Source: Ectocarpus siliculosus (taxonomy: Eukaryota; Sar; Phaeophyceae; Ectocarpales; Ectocarpaceae). Taken from it: 54,214 nt of DNA. A program made the translations under genes and the position numbers. A model generated the notes under the pieces. The model saw only the letters and a list, made by a program, of their open reading frames with translations. It was not told the DNA's origin and did not search any database. This document shows, piece by piece, positions 1 through 11,309 of the stretch. Each line of letters begins with the position of its first letter. Within the stretch, counting starts at the first letter, position 1. The stretch covers positions 42,243 through 96,456 of the forward strand of contig FN648406.1 in assembly GCA_000310025.1 (NCBI GenBank), written 5' to 3'.

Positions 1-932
1 GGCAGCCTGGCCGTTGTAGGGGGTTTTTTGTTGAGGTCGATCCCCCCCCATGTACCCTGGGATGGGGCAATCCCCCCCCCCCCCCCTCCCCTCGAGCCTA
101 GTCGGCGGAGCCCCGATACCCTCCCCCCCCTCCTCCCCTTGAGCCTAGTCGGCGGAACCCCGATGAAGTGTTTCTTTTCGGCGTTGTAGGAACGTCTATT
201 TTTTTTTGTCAAAGCTCTGCGGCATGCATTATTTGGGTCATGATTGGAGTATATCACACGCCGCCCTTGGATGGATTTTTTGGAGGGTGTGAATAGCTCC
301 ATGGGCAACAGGGAGGGGTGACGAGCTACAGACAATTCGTATCTCCGGTAAGACAGGCATCGCATCTCTCTCGACTATCGCTAGCTGTGCATTTCCGATG
401 CCGCCGTCTGGGTCTGCAGCTCACCTGCTGCTTCTTTGTGTTGATGGTTGGAAGGTCGGCCTGCGGGAGGGGAGGCGGCCACCCCCTGGTGCGCTTTGCC
501 GTTCGTACACGTGGAGGCAAAATAGGGTAGCATGGATGGCATCAGCTACTAAATCATGTGCTTGTCTGTCTCGTAGCAGCATGCATGCACTTGATGCGTC
601 TGGTGTAAGCCGATTCTTGTGTGTTTTGGGGTTTCCGGTTCGTAGCTTGAGCTAAGCGGGGCCTTCAAAACACCCAGTATTTAGATTTTTCGGTTATGTC
701 CTACCAAGAGCACATGGTTTGGGACTTACAAAGGGCACATGGTTGTGTCTTAACAAGGGCACGCGGTTGTGCCAGACGAAGGGCACATGGCTTTTGCCTT
801 ACAAAGAGCACACACCTGTGTCTTAAAGAGGGTACACGGCCCAGCAGCTCCTGGAAGGAGGATAAGACTCTCATCACGAATTGCGTTTGCATGTCGGTGT
901 GCCGAATTCGCACGCAATGTAACAATACACAG
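1..932. other. 5' flank or intron of the kinase gene, no exon recognised
   Basis: No kinase N-lobe motif is visible on the plus strand here. The segment holds a two-copy degenerate repeat at about 71-164 (shared core CCTAGTCGGCGGA) and a 24-bp tandem repeat at 706-843. It is probably intron sequence of the kinase, whose beginning would then lie left of the window. Confidence 0.4.
706..843. repeat. 24-bp degenerate tandem repeat, about 6 copies
   Basis: Units resemble AAGGGCACATGGTTGTGTCT, spaced 24-25 bp, at about 706, 731, 755, 780, 805 and 829. They lie just upstream of the first recognised kinase exon. Confidence 0.8.
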
Positions 933-3900
933 TTCCTGGAGCTAGGGACTCTGGCGGACAAGTTGGATGGGGACGCGGAAGAGGCGGCTAACGGGAGCGC
1001 TTTTGCCAGACGGCAGAAGAGGACGAAGAAGTACCTGGACTTCTACATGGTAAGGAGGGGGTCACTCATCTCTTCCATTTTGGTCTTGCAATGTTTTGTA
1101 ACGATCTGTTGTCTGTGTTGGTATATGTTGGTATTGCATGAGGAGGCGTTGTTCATATTCCACGCGCAGTTTTATTGTGTAACGGTCTGTTTTCTGTGTT
1201 GTGTATATGTTTTTCAGCGGTCTGCTTGGTATATGGATGTGCATGTGCAGTATATTTGTTGTAGTGCTTTGGTTGGTATGATAGCACTTTTGCCGAAGCA
1301 GCACGAGCGCGCTAAGGTTTGACGCTACACGCATCTGCGGTTTGAACTCGATGCCGTCGGCTGTAAAATCAGAGACGAGGTGTGGATGACACGGCTCGTT
1401 ACCGCGAGACTTCTTGTCCACCTACAGCAATATCTGGTTGTAGATATTGTTCGTTGTTGTTGTTTCTTTTACACTTCTATGGACGGCAAATAGCAGTGCC
1501 AAGACGCGCGTGCGTACCATACAATCGGAAACACTTTGTTTTGCGCTTCGGAACGCTCCTCAACAGCAACAAGAAGCATTCTGATTTGTCCTATTAATAG
1601 ACCCCTCTCTACTTTGTGGAAACGGATTCATGGTGTTCTATTAAGAAAAATCGAAGAATATATTCAAGACGGCACCCACGGTACACATTATATTGGTTGT
1701 TTGTTGTTGTTGATGTCGTTATCGACCTTTTTTGTTGTTGTTGTTGTTGTACAAAAGGTAACGATGCTGGAACGTTCGATGGAGCTTGCCTTGGCGCTGG
1801 AGCACCTGCACTACCACATGCCCGACATGTTTATCGTTCACCGAGATCTGAAGCCGGATAACGTCGGCTTCAAAGCTGACGGGACCCTCAAGCTGGTGAG
1901 CTAGCTGTCTTGTGCTATTGGTTGTTGTTGTTGTCGTTGTTTGTCGTTTGTTGTTGATGGTGGTTGTGTTGTTGTTTGTTGTTGCTGTTGCTGTTGTCAT
2001 TGTTGCTGTTGTCGTTGTTGCTGTTGGCGTTTGTTGTTGGTGGTGGTGGTGGTTGTTGTTGTTGTTGTTTATTGTTGTTGTTGCACTGGAAGAAATAGAG
2101 GGCACATACTTGTATGATAAATGTAGAGACAGCATTGCGGGCAACAGTACGGGTTCCAGAGCTGAAAAGGAGAACTGCTGCGAAAACTGACCTCCGGAAG
2201 TGTGTTTCTTGTCTAGACTACAGCTTGACGTGCGTCTCTTCTTCTTCCAACCCTAGATGGCCATTCATTTCTAATTTCATCATTTTCTCGTACCTGTCGC
2301 CCCCCCTCCCCCCCCCCGATGCCTCGATGCCCGTTTCTTCTGGTTCTGCTTGTCGTCATGTCCGTGCGAATGTCGTTCCCTCATGCTCGATGGCGTTCTT
2401 CGCGCGCTGGGACCGGGCGCGCGGGGGGGGGCGGGGGGGGAGCAGTTCGACTTTGGTCTTGCGCGAGTGGTGAAGCGGCGCAATCGTGTCAACGCGCGGT
2501 ATGAGATGACTGGCGAAACTGGTTCGATGCGCTACATGGCTCCGGAGGTGAGGCGTCTCTTGTTGCCATTGTCGTGGCGGTATCTTATCTTTCATTTGTT
2601 TGGCGCCATTCTTGTGTGGTATTCGCCGTTCGTCTCTCGCGCTATGATAGCTACTCCACCGGGAGAAATGATGGATTCGTGCGTCACTAGGTTTTTTTCA
2701 TTTCGTCACTCCTGTGTGTTGTATCGTACTGTAGCCGTACAACGTTAACGTTGCTCGGATTGCGATACCTTCGACGTCACTGCTGTATTGGACAGGTATT
2801 TTGCGGTATTTGTTCGCACGTCAAAGTCGTTCTAGATGCACGCGTGACCCTTGGGTCGGGTGCAGGCCGATTTACGCACGCTCGTGCACAGAGATGTTAG
2901 CAGGCAAGTGACACCCGAATGAGACGAGAAGAAAGGCGTCATTGCTGTCACATTCCGGAATAATAAGAATTACACCGACATTTGAATGACATGGGCTGGC
3001 CCTCTTCACAAGCACAACGCTGGTTTTCTCCCTTGGACCGTATGGTGGTGGTTTCCTTAAATGGCGCCTTGTTCTTATGGTAATGATATCCTTAAATGGC
3101 GCCTTGTTCTTATGGTAATGATATCCTTTGTTGACGCCTTGTCCGTAAGCATAGCTTGGGTTGCAGAAGCCCTCGATCGACCAATTGCAGACTTACCCTA
3201 TAGCAGGAGGAGCGGCGGGGGGGGGGGGGGGGAGGCGGAGAGAAAATATTCTTTCTCTTCGTGGCGGCTCTCGTGCGTCGCTGTGGTTAAAGAAGAGATG
3301 GGTTGTCAAAAGGCTGATTGACCACGCAAGGAGGAAACGACGGATTCGACAATAGTGGCTGCTGTGCTGGCATATTCGTACAGGGCGCAAGGCCCGGTTC
3401 TCTGCGCTGCTGTGACAGAGATGAACGTCCGGTCGACCTCTGCCGCTCCTTTCCATCCGATCAACCTCTTCGCATACAAACAAAAAGTACGGCCATGCCC
3501 ACTAGGTTTGCGGAGAAGTCCATACAAACACGGCCATCTCTACCACCACGGCTGTGACACCACATGGTCGCCGCCCGCTCGCTCGCTCCCCTCCTCACGC
3601 GACCTGTCATGTATGTTACCTTCCATTCCCCCCATCGGACCAACGAACGTCGTAGGTGGTGGAGTCGTTGCCTTACAACGAAAAGGTGGACGTGTACGCG
3701 TTCGGCCTGTTGCTGTGGGAGATGCTGGAGGACCGACGTGTATTCGACGGGATGGGGGTGACTGACTTCTATGAGAGGGTCGTGAACGCTGGCGCGAGGC
3801 CAAATCTCGACTCCGCTTGGCCACAGGTGGGTCTGAAAGAGACACGTTTAGGTAGAGAGGGGTAGACTGATGTGACTTGAGAGACACGTTCTAGAGGGGT

Positions 3901-6044
3901 AGACTGGTGTGATTTGAGAGAGAAACCTTCGAGAGGGGAAGACTGATGTGAATTAAGAGACGCGTTATAGATGAGCGAGGGGTAGACTGGTGGGGATTGA
4001 GAGATACGTTGTAGAGGGACAGACTGGTGTAAATTAAGAGGCACGTTAGAGAGGGGTGGACTGGTGGGACTAAGAGACAACAGACACGATGTAGAGAGGT
4101 AGACTGGGGTGAAAAAGAGACAACAGGCATGTTGCAGAGAGGTAGGCTGATGTGACTTGAGAGACAAGTTATAGAGAGGGATAGATGCGACTAAGAGACA
4201 CCAGACACGATGTAGAGAGGTAGACTGGAACGCAGACTGGTGCGTGCAGCAGTAGTGTGGCAGATGACACGCAGGAGAAGGGGATAGACTAGATAGAACG
4301 GAGTCTGTTAGACGAAGGCTGGTGTGTATGCCTTTGGAGACGCATGTCGTGCAGTTGTTGATTATTTCGTCGCGGGTTGTTTGCTGAGGCAGTGCATCGA
4401 GGCTCGACGCTGCTCTATTGTTGGTGGCCCGTGGTTTCCGGTTTTGTGTTGCAAGTACTCCGGAGTATGATTGATTGCAGATTCGGCTCGAGAAAGGCAA
4501 GGGCAGCACCACGAGTACGATCGCAAACTTGCACAAGTATAAGCATGATCCATCCATCCGTGTTTTTACCTTCTCCCCGGTCTATTCTTGCTCCACCCCG
4601 TAATTCTCGTCCTCTGGTTCTTCATGGTGATGATGGGCGGGCTGATTTTCTAGTGATGACCGATGCTGTAGGCAACAAGCAAGGGCCATCGATGTGAAGC
4701 TAAGAGTATTCCATAGGTTCGAGGCAATATCCGCCGAGCCCGTCTTTGACCCTTGCCATGTGAAGGAAGAACGGTAATAGTAGACACTACCACCTCTTTC
4801 TCTCTTCTAACGCCTCTTCCACTCTCACGCCCCCCCCCCCCCCCTCCCCCCGTCCGTCCGTCCGTCCGTCCGTCCGTCCTTTTCTTTTTGTAGGATCTCC
4901 GAAAGCTCATCTCCCAGTGCTGGCACGCGGACGTGGACCGACGACCTAACTTCAGAACGATCGCGGAACGTCTTCGCACGCTCTACAGCAACGCGAAGCA
5001 TTCGAGCAAATTCTGCATGAGCGCGATCAACCTCAACGAGGACCCGCATCAAAAGAACCGACGGGGTGCGTGCGTCGGTTGGTCGGTTGGGTTGGTTGCT
5101 GTTGTTGTTGGAAAAGGGGTAGCGGTAAGTGCGGTGCGTTGCTGCTGACGGCGTTGCTGCAGCTGTTGTCTTGTCTTGGCATGGAAACTGATCTTGCGGG
5201 TACTGCCCGCGCAGCTACGTCGCCAGCAGCAACGGGTACCGAGCCAGTGTTCCTTACGTTGCCGAACCTTCTGTGTGCGAACTTTATCCAACCGACCGCT
5301 CTTTTATCTAGAATGGTATCCTACATTGCCAGTTGAGCACGCTTGGAACCTTCGCCAAAAGAGGTCCCACCCCTATCTACGAGTCCGCCACACTATGTTC
5401 CGCCACTGGGGAAGTCCCCCCCCCCCCCCCTCCGTTTTTCTTGAACGTTTCCTCGGTGTTACCCATGTAGAAGTATGTCGGTACAAAAAAGTACAAATAT
5501 GGCATTAGTTGGCTTGAATGGGCCCCGTGGTAATGAAAGCGGTTCCGCAGATTGTTCGTTGCTGTTGGTGTGAAACAACGACCAAGCAAGGAGTGTTTTT
5601 CAGCTGCCGACAAACTCCATGCTTGTTGGGCCTTGTAACTCGCAAGCGTCACTTGTATTTTTCCGAACATGAACCATGGTGTGCGTGCGTTGTCGAATGC
5701 TTCGGAGAGAGCACCCTGGTTTACCATGCTTGACGACTGACCGGGGATCCGGAACATGTACAACGCGCAACCAGATCTCGTCCGATTCCGTCGCTTGAGT
5801 GGTCTGTCTTTCCTCAACTCTTGTCCAATGTGTTTGTCGTCCTTTGTTTCTTGGTCGCAATGGACCGATCTTGACAGGGGCCTCGGTTAACGTTGCTAGA
5901 AGTGCGACAACAACGAACGTGGTCAGCCCTCGTGGCAGGAGTGGCGGTGGCCCTAGCAGCAGGGTAAGAGCGCGTATTGTCTCTGTTGTTGCTGTTGTCG
6001 TCGTCGTACTTGTTGTGCTGTTGTTATCGTCATCGCTCTTGTTG

Positions 6045-6075
<31 letters not shown>

Positions 6076-6849
6076 TTAGTTGCTGCTGTTGTATTTTTTG
6101 TTGCTCGTGTTCCTGCTGTTGTCTCGGCATCAAGCGTTACATCTCTCTACTGTATCACTGTGTTCCATGTGGGGCCTTCTCCGTGGTCTAAGGCTTAAAC
6201 CAGCCAAACCTGTTTAACATTGCATTAAAGCTCCCGAGGGGGCTTGAACACAAGTCTTCCAAGTAAAAAAAGCACGTCCTTCTACCTGTGATGTGAAAAA
6301 ACCGACCGGTTTGTCAGGGCCCAGCTCCCTCCCGGCTGATGAAGAAAACACAGCAGCAAGCACACCTTACAGTTCGTTTGCCACGTCCCAACGTGTACAG
6401 TCTTAAACAGATTCAGCCATGCTTTGTGTTGCCCTTTTTCTTTCCGCTTTTTTGCTGGAAGCGTTCCTGTTTGTTTGTTGTATGTTGAAGGTCGCCTCTC
6501 ATTTTATATTTCCCGTTATTTTGCCATTCCCAACTGTTCCCCGTTATTTTTTGTGTTTCCCTTACCCAACGAACGCCGGAACATCAAAAAGACGGAGATC
6601 GGCGGGAAAAAGAACGGTGGCGGAGTGTTCCGAAGGTTGGGGAAGATGTTCAACTCCAGAAAAGGCGGGGCCAAGCCTACCCTCACGCACACCGCGCCAG
6701 AGGCGTACTCGCGGAACGGAGCGGGCGGGTTCGTCGAATGGGGGCGCCGCAAGAGGGGGCGGGGGGATGGGGGGTGGGGGGGGTTCCGGGGAGATTCTGT
6801 CGGAGGGAGGCCATGTACGGGAGAAGGGCAAGCTCGCACGAGATTATAG
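933..6849 (+). CDS. TKL/Raf-like protein kinase, C-terminal part (7 exons, 5' incomplete)
   Basis: Ser/Thr (or dual-specificity) kinase catalytic domain, probably transferring phosphate from ATP in cytosolic signalling. Exons read as 933-1049, 1758-1895, 2446-2547, 3656-3826, 4894-5065, 5878-5963 and 6592-6849, with GT/AG borders and matching phases (0,0,0,0,1,0), giving about 347 residues and a TAG stop. Exon 1 gives the hinge (FLELGTLADKL), exon 2 the catalytic loop (IVHRDLKPDNVGF), exon 3 the FDFGLAR activation segment and GSMRYMAPE, exon 4 helix F (VDVYAFGLLLWEML), and exon 5 the QCWHADVDRRPNF C-lobe end. After the kinase domain comes a basic, Gly-rich tail (FRRLGKMFNSRKGG) encoded by two exons. 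The HRD Asp, Lys, Asn and DFG are intact, so the C-lobe looks active. The glycine loop and VAIK lysine were not found in positions 1-932, so the N-lobe lies off-window or in unrecognised exons. Family placement rests on the TGETGSMRYMAPE style of activation loop. The last two exons are less certain than the first five. Confidence 0.85.
1914..2082. repeat. Intronic (TTG/CTG)n triplet tract
   Basis: Imperfect TTG with CTG and GTG interruptions over about 170 bp, inside the kinase intron between the HRD and DFG exons. Long stop-free readings through it (poly-Val/Leu) are artefacts of the repeat. Confidence 0.9.
3056..3125. repeat. 35-bp direct repeat, two perfect adjacent copies
   Basis: A unit containing CTTAAATGGCGCCTTGTTCT occurs twice in a row at 3056-3090 and 3091-3125, in a kinase intron. 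The identity of the copies suggests a recent duplication. Confidence 0.85.
3830..4240. repeat. Intronic minisatellite, about 40-50 bp unit, about 9-10 copies
   Basis: Repeated cores GAGGGGTAGACTGGTGTGA and TTGAGAGACACGTT alternate with small indels through the kinase intron after the exon ending at 3826. The array starts within a few bases of the splice donor, so the donor-proximal intron itself is repeat-derived. Confidence 0.85.
4849..4880. repeat. (TCCG)n microsatellite next to a splice acceptor
   Basis: About seven TCCG/GTCC units directly precede the polypyrimidine tract and AG (4892-4893) of the kinase exon at 4894. Length changes here would alter the acceptor context. Confidence 0.85.
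6046..6123. repeat. (CTG)n tract in the last kinase intron
   Basis: CTG/TTG triplets, including eight or more perfect CTG units near 6052-6076, lie between the exons ending at 5963 and starting at 6592. Confidence 0.85.
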
Positions 6850-9800
6850 CAAGCAGGGCGCAGTCCGACGGTATGATTTTGAAGAACGCTGCTGCCCGAC
6901 GATGAGCTGGCTTTTCTTGTTTTGTTTTTCGGGAGGCATCTATCTGGGAAGGAAGGAAGGAAGAAAAAAGCAGGCCAAAAACATCATTTCTGTATTTTAT
7001 GTATCGTTTTTCGGTCGAAGTTTTGTCGGAAGAGAATGTTTCTGCTTTCTTTTGGGGGGGGAGGGGGGGTTCTGGCATAGGGGAAGCCGGGAGATCGAAT
7101 ACATCGGTAGTAGATTTATGCCCGCGGGCAGGCGGGCGAGCCCCGTCTTTTTTGGGAAGGACGAGGTTCGTTCGGTGTTTGTAGTTTGTGGAGAGGCCGA
7201 GCAAGGTTGTTGCTCTGCTGTAGCGTCTCTTAACATCTCGTTTGCGAATGTACAAACAGGGCGCCGCGAGGGCGCCGCGCGCCGCCGTAGGGTGGGTGTG
7301 TTTGTCCCCGGTGGTCGCAATCCGACATGAACAGTCAAAGCGGGGGGACCCCCGGGCCCCCTTCTGTGCTTGCGCCCCCACGGATGACGGGGTATAACCC
7401 CCCCCCCCCACCTCCCCTTGACCGGCTTGTCTCGACGGACTGGTTCGCGGCAAGAGTGAAAGGGACGAGGGTGCGGTCTGGGTTTGAAGCATCTTGTCGA
7501 GATGGAGAGGCTCCGAAAGCGCGAGAACGTGACTGGTGGTTGTTGGTCTGCCGATCGTGTCAGTTGTCAATGATCGTGGCAATGGGGGGGGTGGTATTCT
7601 ACGTCATCTTCTTCGGCTCTCTTGCTGCGTTCGGCGGACTGCGGGTAGGATTGGACTAGTTAGAGAATACCCTCCTCGCTGTGCGAGACGGAGCGAGGCA
7701 AGGCGTGGGATAAGACAGGGTGTTGCCGTTTCGAAGGGAGACGCCCATCGCTAAGTGAGAACATGCTTTCAAAAGTAACGCATGTGATGGCGGTTGTGTG
7801 AGCCTGGCAGTAGACCAACCGGTGAAGAGGTGGGATAGCAGAGACGGGGAATAAATCGATGCCGGAGGTGCGCGTGATGGTGCGGGTCACACAAAAGTGT
7901 GTCATGATGGAGATTGAGGCGGAAGGAGTACGCGTATTTGTTTTCTAGAAGCAGCCGGGTTGAGGAGATTGAGATGGAGAGAGTAGGCGTGTTGTTGTCT
8001 AGAAACAGCCGGCGTGGAAGGCGACCGTGTATGACACCACCCCACTGCTGTACGTCCCGTGAGGGGAAATATGTTCGGTGTCTCGTCGTCTGCAGCGCCG
8101 CAGGTAATGTAGTGGGCGGGGTTTCGACAGTAGCATACATTCCTTTTTTTTTTTTGTCCGGGGCCACCAGCTGACAGCACCATTAGTTGGGAACACTTAA
8201 ATCAATCGGACGTCATGGCCATGTCGAGTCGGGCGAAGGAGGTAGTATAAAAAAGCGTGTGGTACATTGGATGCACGCGCGCGGGGGGTAGGGAGGGGTG
8301 TTTTTACACGGCCTGAAAGGGAAGAGGAGGGGTGAAAGGCGGAAGGTTTGGCGGTGGTTTTTTGTGTGTGATATTCGTGCGCTGGCAGACGGGGGGACCA
8401 GAGGCACCGAAGGAAGAGTGGCAGCTGGACAGCCGGGGGGGTGCGCCCGTGATGTGACTGGCAGCTTTTCCCGTGCAGTGTTTGCCGCTGCTGGTAGCTC
8501 TCTCTCTCCCTCTCTCCCTCTCTCTCTCGACTGCTACTGCTGTTTGTTTGGTTTGCTGTCACCGTTTGGGTGTCGCTGTGTCGGTGTTCGGTGTTGTTTC
8601 GCGGGGGTATTTTTTATGTGTCAATCCCATTCGTCGCCGGTATCTACAAGGCGAGGATAGTTGCAGTCGACGGCGGCGACGGAGACACACACACACCACA
8701 CAACGTTCGCTGTGGTTGCTGCTGTCGCTGATCGTTCGACCAGATATCGCTACCGCCTTTTGGAAGAGGCGAGACCTGGGGGAAGTGGTGGGTGGTGGGC
8801 ATAACGGAAATAGGGATAGGGGTTCGAGGAGGGGGGCAATCGCATGGGGAAAAAACAGAGCGCATGGGCGGGGAGGGGTGGGGGGGGGGAGAGGGGGGGC
8901 AGACGGGAGCGGGATTCCCCGTCGTGCGGCTGCGTGCGCCGGTTCTCTCGCCAGACCGCCGCCGCCTGCCGGGCTCGTGCGTTGAAAAATGTGCGTGCGT
9001 CCTGTCTACTGCTCCTGTGTCGTTCGTTGTACGATCTTATATTTTTCGTCACGATACCAATTTGCATGTGTTCTCTCCGTGGTATGCATATAGATCCAAA
9101 TCAACATCTTGCTGGCTCCACGGCGCGCGCCGTGGCGCGGTGCATACTCGTGCACGACGACAAGTTTTGGAGGGTCAGGCGCGCAGGCAGATCTTTTCCC
9201 GTCTCCAGCGATGGCGATGCCGATGAAAATAAGCTGCGGCTGCCTTGGCTATTTACGGTAGTAGATTGGGGAGGGGTCGGTCCGGGGGAGGGAGGGAAGG
9301 GGCATCGGAAACTAGGCTTGGAAGGGCGGCTGGAGCAGATTTTTCTCGAGGTTTTTAGCCTTTTGCCCGTGATTCCTCGTACCCCCCCTGGGGGTGGGCC
9401 TTACGCTGGCGGGGCTACGCTGTTTCATGTTTGAACTCTTCGCCTGTTCTGTTCCATCCTCGAGGTGGTGTCTTCACCCTGCGACAACCGTCATCAACCG
9501 GGGGTTTCCAAAGCGGCAGTGGCCACCCCGGGAATGCTCTTTTGCTTGCAGAAATATACATAGGAAAAAAAATGATGGTATTATCTTGTGTGTGTTTTGT
9601 GTTGTCGTTCGTGTCTTGTCCCCCCTCGCGTAGGGCTGCTTGTGTTTTCGGCCAGCAGTGTCACGCTTTTTTTGCTGTCGTGCGTCTTGCGCATCTTGCA
9701 TACATGATGGAGTGTGGAGGGGGTGTGCAGGCGGACTAAATGAAACAAGTAGTGCAGGTGATGGGGAACTTGATGGCGCGATAATGGAATTTGGGATACT

Positions 9801-11309
9801 GCTGTGTATCCTCTCCCATGTGTTTGGTCTCTACACACGGCTTCGATGGCAAATTTGTTTGTGCAAAATGAGGCCTGTAGTACTGCCATCTTGTGATCTT
9901 GTCCCCCCCCCGTGAGAAAGAAGCGCGCCGTGAGAAAGAAGCGCGCTGTGGCGTTTCTCATCGGCAAGGAGAAGAGGAGGCACACTCAAGCATCACACGC
10001 AGAGTAGGTAGGTGTTGCAGAGATTGATAGCTCGCCCCTTGTGCGCCGCTCCTCGCTTGCTAAGGATCGGTGATAAGGGGTCCCGGGGAACACGTTTTCT
10101 CTTCCTTCCGTGCATGCGCTCCTGATTCTTCCGCAAAAGCAGGGTTCAAGGCATCTTCATTCCATCGGCCAGCCAACGTGATATGCCTGATGTAGTGCTT
10201 GACGCTCACGAAACGGCGGGATTAGGAATGGACTGTAGCATTGCCACCGGCGATTCGAATCCACGACTGTTTGTTGTTGTTGTCACACCAAAAACTGTTT
10301 CGGTAGATACCGTGTCACCTCCGCACCGGTCGAACTGACGCGGACGCCTTGCGTGCCCCCAGGCCAACTACCCAAAAAAGTTAGCACTCTTACACGCAAG
10401 GAAAAGAAAATACTGCCTCGTCATCAACGCCCGGCAGTCGGTTCTTGGAAGAGTGTGTCTTGTTCCTGTGTGTTGTCGCACGTGTTCTTCGGATTTGATC
10501 ACGTGCACCGATTCCGCCGAGACTGGCCTCTTTCCATTTTGGTAGCAGGCCGGGAACAGCCCCGTTGGTGCATTCGCATGGGAGTGCTCCGCTGCCAACA
10601 TTCTCGGATAGATTTATATGTCGCCTTTACGATTCGATACTTCACGTTTCAAGGGACTAACGGTATATGCCCGACCACACAGCAGAACAAACTGAACGCT
10701 GTCCATTCAAGTCTGGCATTCGCAAATGACTATGCATCTAAACCTGTCTCCACAACGATCATCTGCCGTACGGCCAACGCCATCCACGAGCGCTCTCTTG
10801 AATAAAACACTCCACACAAACGAACGGTCAACTCAGTCAGAGCATAGGAGTATCACAAGAGCGTGAGCGTGTGTGCGTCGATAGACCGATATTTCTCGAC
10901 GCTGTCCACTTCTTCCTAGCGTGAATCTTGGAACCTGTAAAACAGACCGTACTCATCCTTGACTCTCCCCCCTCCCCTACCCAAGCCAGCACTGTGGACA
11001 CACCGGTTGGTCAAGACGTTCGTTCTAGAACTCCGACAACGATCAACGCATCAAAAAAACTGAGGCCCTCCCCACGAAATCAATTATATATGGGTGTCTT
11101 CCGGCAAGTACTGCCCTGCTGTCGTTTGGTGCTGCTGCGGCTGGGAGTGCTGCCGGTGTCGGCGGCACTTGGTCCAATACCTTTTCTGCGCCATGCGGCA
11201 GAGGAACTGCCCGTATGGGCATACCATGAAGTAGCGACCGCCCCCGTGGGGCTTTGAACACGTTTAGGTTTTTAGGCAAGAACCAGTATCGCTTGCACCT
11301 CGATATCGC
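6850..11309. other. 4.4-kb interval between convergent genes, no gene supported
   Basis: This lies between the kinase stop and the stop of the minus-strand TPR/zinc gene. It should include both 3' UTRs. It contains G-rich and CT-rich tracts (about 8501-8528), a 17-bp tandem pair GTGAGAAAGAAGCGCGC at 9912-9946, and long but low-complexity ORFs on both strands that show no recognisable domain or convincing splice structure. Confidence 0.5.

Noticed and set aside
6419-7330. Plus-strand 303-codon ORF
   Set aside because: It overlaps the terminal kinase exon in another frame; the kinase frame matches splice phase and this one does not.
6683-7582. Long minus-strand ORF (299 codons)
   Set aside because: It is antisense to the last kinase exon, Pro/Ser/Arg-rich, has no motif, and is open because of GC-rich low-complexity sequence.
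10240-10262. GATTCGAATCCACGAC, resembling a tRNA T-loop
   Set aside because: No matching acceptor stem, D-arm or anticodon arm could be folded upstream.
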